Source of the DNA: Frankiales bacterium
Lineage (GTDB): Bacteria > Actinomycetota > Actinomycetes > Mycobacteriales > SCTD01
Direction of reading: 5' to 3'
DNA: 10,037 nucleotides
NCBI GenBank assembly: GCA_025966295.1
Contig: JAOPVD010000041.1
Location: 1-10,037 of the forward strand
Shown here: positions 7,432 through 10,037 of the stretch, piece by piece
Position numbering within the stretch: position 1 is the first letter of the stretch
How the letters are laid out: each line of letters opens with the position of its first letter
The notes under the pieces: model-generated
Seen by the model: only the letters and a program-made list of their open reading frames with translations
Told to the model about the DNA's origin: nothing
Databases searched by the model: none
Made by a program: the position numbers and the translations under genes

Positions 7432-8271
7432 GTGGACCTCGCCTCGATCCCCAGCCCGTCGTCGGGGGTCATCCACCTCGGCCCCCTGCCGCTGCGGGCC
7501 TACGCGGCCTGCATCCTGCTCGGGGTGCTCGCTGCCGTCTGGATCGGCGAGCGCCGCTGGGTGGCCCGCGGCGGCGAGAAGGGCACCGTCGCCGACGTCG
7601 CGGCCACCGCCGTCCCGGCCGGCCTGATCGGCGCCAGGCTCTACCACGTCATCACCAGCCCGGAGCAGTACCTCAAGGACCCTCTCGAGGCGTTCTACAT
7701 CTGGCACGGCGGGCTCGGTATCTGGGGCGGCATCGCCGGCGGCGCGCTCGGCGCCTGGCTGGTGCTGCGCAAGCGCGGCGTCGACTTCCTGGCGTTCTGC
7801 GACGCGCTCGCGCCCGCGCTGCCCGTGGCGCAGGCGATCGGGCGGTTCGGCAACTACTTCAACCAGGAGCTGTTCGGCAAGCCGACCACGCTGCCGTGGG
7901 GGCTGGAGATCGACCCGGACAACCGGCCGCCGGGCTACGGCAGCTTCAGCACCTTCCACCCGACGTTCCTGTACGAGGCGCTGTGGAACCTGGGCGTGGC
8001 CGGCCTGGTGGTCTGGGCCGACCGGCGCTGGCAGCTCGGCAAGGGCCGCGCGTTCGCCCTCTACGTGGCCGGCTACTGCCTGGGCCGGGCCTGGATCGAG
8101 GCGCTGCGCATCGACGACGCCCACCACTTTCTCGGCATCCGGGTCAACGACTACGTCTCCGGCGTGCTGTTCCTCGCCGCCGTCACCTACCTGTTCGTCC
8201 GGCGGGGCAGCGGGCCGGACGTCGTCACGAAGCGGCCGGCCGACGGGGCCGACGTACCCTCAGAGGCGTGA
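7432..8271 (+). CDS. lgt: Phosphatidylglycerol-prolipoprotein diacylglyceryl transferase
   Basis: Integral membrane enzyme that transfers diacylglyceryl from phosphatidylglycerol to the lipobox cysteine, the first step of lipoprotein maturation. 279 residues with about seven membrane segments. The signature GRFGNYFNQELFG (137-149) holds Arg138, Asn141, Glu146 and Gly149, which correspond to functionally important E. coli residues Arg143, Asn146, Glu151 and Gly154. HPTFLYEALWN and the late EALRID motif (223-228) are also typical. HGGLGIWGG has Trp where E. coli has the catalytic-region His103; I believe this is common in actinobacteria. The C-terminus is short, without the long tail of mycobacterial Lgt. 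Position directly after trpA is conserved in many actinobacteria. It may be read both from the trp operon and from its own leaderless promoter. The end overlaps the next gene in GTGA. Confidence 0.95.
   Translation: MDLASIPSPSSGVIHLGPLPLRAYAACILLGVLAAVWIGERRWVARGGEKGTVADVAATAVPAGLIGARLYHVITSPEQYLKDPLEAFYIWHGGLGIWGGIAGGALGAWLVLRKRGVDFLAFCDALAPALPVAQAIGRFGNYFNQELFGKPTTLPWGLEIDPDNRPPGYGSFSTFHPTFLYEALWNLGVAGLVVWADRRWQLGKGRAFALYVAGYCLGRAWIEALRIDDAHHFLGIRVNDYVSGVLFLAAVTYLFVRRGSGPDVVTKRPADGADVPSEA
8255..8260 (+). promoter_or_regulatory. Candidate leaderless -10 box of the VIT1-like gene
   Basis: TACCCT fits TAnnnT and ends 7 bp before the GTG at 8268, inside the last codons of lgt. It mirrors the box before lgt. 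AGAGG is only 1 nt from the GTG and too close to act as a Shine-Dalgarno, which supports leaderless initiation. Confidence 0.42.
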
Positions 8272-8984
8272 GCACCGAGACCGTCCCGAGCCGTACGACC
8301 GGCGAGCACCACCACGACCACCGCGACGTCACCGGTGGCTGGGTGCGGCCGGCGGTGTTCGGCGTCACGGACGGCCTGGTCAGCAACACCGCGCTGATCG
8401 TGGGTGTCGCCGGCGCGCACGTGAGCGCTCACAACATCGTCCTGACCGGCCTGGCCGGGCTGGCCGCCGGCGCCTTCTCGATGGCGACGGGGGAGTACGT
8501 GAGCGTCGCCTCCCAGGAGGAGCTGACCCGGGCCGAGATCGAGATCGAGAAGGCCGAGATCGCCCGCGTGCCGGCGGCCGAGGAGGCCGAGCTGGCCGCC
8601 ATCTACGTCCAGCGGGGCGTCGAGCCGGCGCTGGCCAAGGAGGTCGCGCGGCAGCTGTCGGTGGACCCCGAGCAGGTCTGGCGGGTGCACGCCAGGGAGG
8701 AGCTCGGGGTCGACCCCGACGACCTGCCCAGCCCCTGGCTGGCCGCCGGCTCGTCGTTCGTCGCGTTCGCGCTGGGCGCGCTGGTGCCGCTGCTGCCCTA
8801 CCTGCTCGGTGCCACCACGCTGCCGGTGTCGGTTGTCCTGGCCGCCCTGGCGCTGTTCGCGGCGGGCGCGCTGGTGAGCCGCTTCACCACCCGGAACTGG
8901 CTGTACGCCGGGACCCGTCAGCTGGCGCTCGGCGGCGTGGCCGCCGGGCTGACGTACGCCATCGGGTCGGCCGTCGGCGCCTGA
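8268..8984 (+). CDS. VIT1/CCC1-family iron/manganese transporter
   Basis: Predicted membrane transporter moving Fe(II) and/or Mn(II) out of the cytoplasm; plant and yeast relatives load vacuoles, bacterial ones probably give metal detoxification. 238 residues. An N-terminal His cluster (HHHDH, 14-18) could bind metal. Two membrane helices follow, with FGVTDGLVSNTALIVGVAGA (31-50) and GAFSMATGEYVSVASQEE (68-85), both hallmarks of the family. Then comes a long Glu-rich helical cytoplasmic domain (about 86-150, including EIEIEKAEIARVPAAEEAE), the presumed metal-binding module, and three further hydrophobic segments from 158 to the end. GTG 8268 shares GTGA with the lgt stop; the longer frame from 7896 overlaps lgt and lacks homology. 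Its 3' end overlaps the convergent kinase gene by 67 bp. Substrate choice between iron and manganese cannot be read from sequence. Confidence 0.9.
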   Translation: MSTETVPSRTTGEHHHDHRDVTGGWVRPAVFGVTDGLVSNTALIVGVAGAHVSAHNIVLTGLAGLAAGAFSMATGEYVSVASQEELTRAEIEIEKAEIARVPAAEEAELAAIYVQRGVEPALAKEVARQLSVDPEQVWRVHAREELGVDPDDLPSPWLAAGSSFVAFALGALVPLLPYLLGATTLPVSVVLAALALFAAGALVSRFTTRNWLYAGTRQLALGGVAAGLTYAIGSAVGA

Positions 8985-10037
8985 GCCCGCCGCTCCTCCG
9001 CGGCCGGCAGCCGCACCTCGACCGTCACCCAGCCGCCCTCGGCGCGCACGCTGACCCAGCCGTTGTGCACCTCGACGAGCCGGCGGACCACGTACAGCCC
9101 CATGCCAAGGCCCTCGTGCGAGCGGGTGATGCCGGCGTCGCCCTGCGTGAAGGGCTCGAACAGGTGCCGCGCGGCGGAGCTGTCGAGCGGCCCGCCCTCG
9201 TTGCTGACGGCCACCCAGACCTGGTCGCCGTCGCGCCCGCCGGCGAGGAGCGGGACCGAGCCGCAGTCGCCGTACCGCTGGGCGTTGTCGAGCAGGTTGG
9301 CCAGCACCTGGTGCAGCGCGTGCCGGTCGATGCGGGCCAGCAGGCCCGGCTCGACGACCACCGACACCGGCGGCGACTGCGGGTGCGCGGCACCGGCCAG
9401 CATCGCGACCTCGGCCGCCACCGCGTCCACCTCGGCGGTGGCCGCCGGGTCGGCGGAGGTGGCGCGGGCCGCGGTGAGCATGTTCTCCAGCAGCCGCGAC
9501 AGCCGCTCCTGCTGCTCCAGGACCGCATGCAGCAGCTGCCGGCGGCGGTTCTCGTCCAGCCGCTCGCCACGCTTGAGCAGGGTCAGCGCGGCACCACGGA
9601 TGCCGGTCAGCGGGGTCCGGAACTCGTGGCTGACCGTCCCGATCAGGTCGGTGCGGATCCGGTCGGTCTCCTCGAGCCGCGCCTGCACGCTCGCCTGGCC
9701 CTCCCACAGCGCGGCCTGGAGCTGCTGCTCTCCGGCCCGGGTGGCGGCGTCGACCCACCAGAACACGCTCAGCGCCACCCCCTCGGCGAGCGCGAAGGCG
9801 CCCATCTCGGGGCGCAGCGCGACCGCGCCGGCGGCTGCCGCGAGCAGCAGCAGCAGCCGGTCCTGGTAGAGCGCGAGGACGGCCACCACCACGAGCAGGT
9901 AGGGCTGGAGCCAGGGCACGAGCAGGCCCAGGCCGAGCGCGCTGCTGACGAGCGAGCCGGCCGCGGCCGCGGCCCGCGGCCGCTGCGGGAAGGGCCCCGA
10001 CGCGACGGCCAGCAGCGCTCCGGCCGGCAGCAGCGCC
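8918..10037 (-). CDS. Membrane sensor histidine kinase (5' end outside window)
   Basis: Sensor kinase of a two-component system; the partner regulator is not in the window. The frame stays open to position 10037, so the N-terminus is missing; a GTG at 9919 is possible, but hydrophobic sequence continues upstream. Numbering from 9919: hydrophobic segments before about residue 58, a linker helix, HisKA with SHEFRTPLTG (phospho-acceptor His98, codon 9626-9628), N box HQVLANLLDNAQRYG (203-217), G1-region VSNEGGPL (238-245), LFEPF (253-257) and G2 EGLGMGLYVV (269-278). The G1 box has Asn240 where DxGxG kinases have Asp and Pro244 for the second Gly. This VxNxGxxL form occurs in other kinases and need not abolish ATP binding. 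The hydrophobic N-terminus with little extracytoplasmic loop suggests a membrane-embedded sensor. The C-terminal tail after VEVRLP is Ala/Pro-rich and is encoded over the transporter's 3' end. Confidence 0.88.
   Translation of the reverse strand, partial: ALLPAGALLAVASGPFPQRPRAAAAAGSLVSSALGLGLLVPWLQPYLLVVVAVLALYQDRLLLLLAAAAGAVALRPEMGAFALAEGVALSVFWWVDAATRAGEQQLQAALWEGQASVQARLEETDRIRTDLIGTVSHEFRTPLTGIRGAALTLLKRGERLDENRRRQLLHAVLEQQERLSRLLENMLTAARATSADPAATAEVDAVAAEVAMLAGAAHPQSPPVSVVVEPGLLARIDRHALHQVLANLLDNAQRYGDCGSVPLLAGGRDGDQVWVAVSNEGGPLDSSAARHLFEPFTQGDAGITRSHEGLGMGLYVVRRLVEVHNGWVSVRAEGGWVTVEVRLPAAEERRAQAPTADPMAYVSPAATPPSAS
9963..9983. repeat. 21-bp GC palindrome inside the kinase coding region
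   Basis: Arms GCGGCCGCGG and CCGCGGCCGC are perfect reverse complements around a single C. It encodes part of an Arg-Ala-rich cytoplasmic-looking loop between hydrophobic segments of the kinase. Such palindromes arise easily in Ala/Arg-rich coding DNA of this GC content, so a function is doubtful. Confidence 0.3.

Noticed and set aside
8187..9758. 523-codon minus-strand frame spanning the kinase and transporter
   Set aside because: It is out of frame with the kinase H, N and G2 boxes and antisense to the transporter; a shadow frame.

Overview
The window is very GC-rich, uses GTG starts freely and has short or overlapping gene junctions. With the gene order hisI-trpE-(Trp-associated membrane protein)-trpC-trpB-trpA-lgt, this points to the chromosome of a high-GC actinobacterium. 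The order is shared by many Actinomycetes; a Nocardioides-like member of the Propionibacteriales is my best guess, but genus cannot be fixed from this sequence. Nothing marks recent transfer: no transposase, integrase, tRNA, CRISPR or att-like repeat is visible.

Left part (1-2021). On the minus strand is a polysaccharide co-polymerase/tyrosine-kinase-like protein (Wzz domain plus CpsD-like ATPase domain) whose 3' end lies outside the window. Its Walker A lysine is replaced by threonine. Divergent from it, across a 159-bp intergenic region, is a 100-residue stand-alone PqqD-family protein (the fold of RiPP recognition elements). This looks like the edge of a surface-polysaccharide locus.

Central part (2022-7406). 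A 10-bp-arm inverted repeat separates the PqqD-like gene from a biosynthetic operon: hisI (histidine step 3), trpE (anthranilate synthase large subunit), a four-helix Trp-operon membrane protein, then an 84-bp gap, trpC, trpB and trpA. Most junctions are 4-base ATGA/GTGA overlaps, so translation is probably coupled. trpG, trpD and trpF are absent here; in actinobacteria trpG and trpD are often elsewhere and the TrpF reaction is commonly done by PriA. The gap before trpC holds a -10-like box overlapping a 13-bp palindrome, so the second half of the operon may have its own regulated promoter.

Right part (7407-10037). lgt (lipoprotein diacylglyceryl transferase) and a VIT1/CCC1-family Fe/Mn transporter follow on the plus strand. 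Each has a TAnnnT box 6-7 bp before a GTG start, the arrangement of leaderless actinobacterial promoters. A membrane histidine kinase on the minus strand converges on the transporter, overlapping its 3' end by 67 bp; its N-terminal coding part runs off the right edge.

Most of the window is conserved housekeeping sequence. The points most worth a second look are the orphan PqqD-like protein facing a kinase-like protein with a broken Walker A motif, and the two palindromic candidate operators flanking trp-operon segments. I see no clear evidence of an entirely new system.
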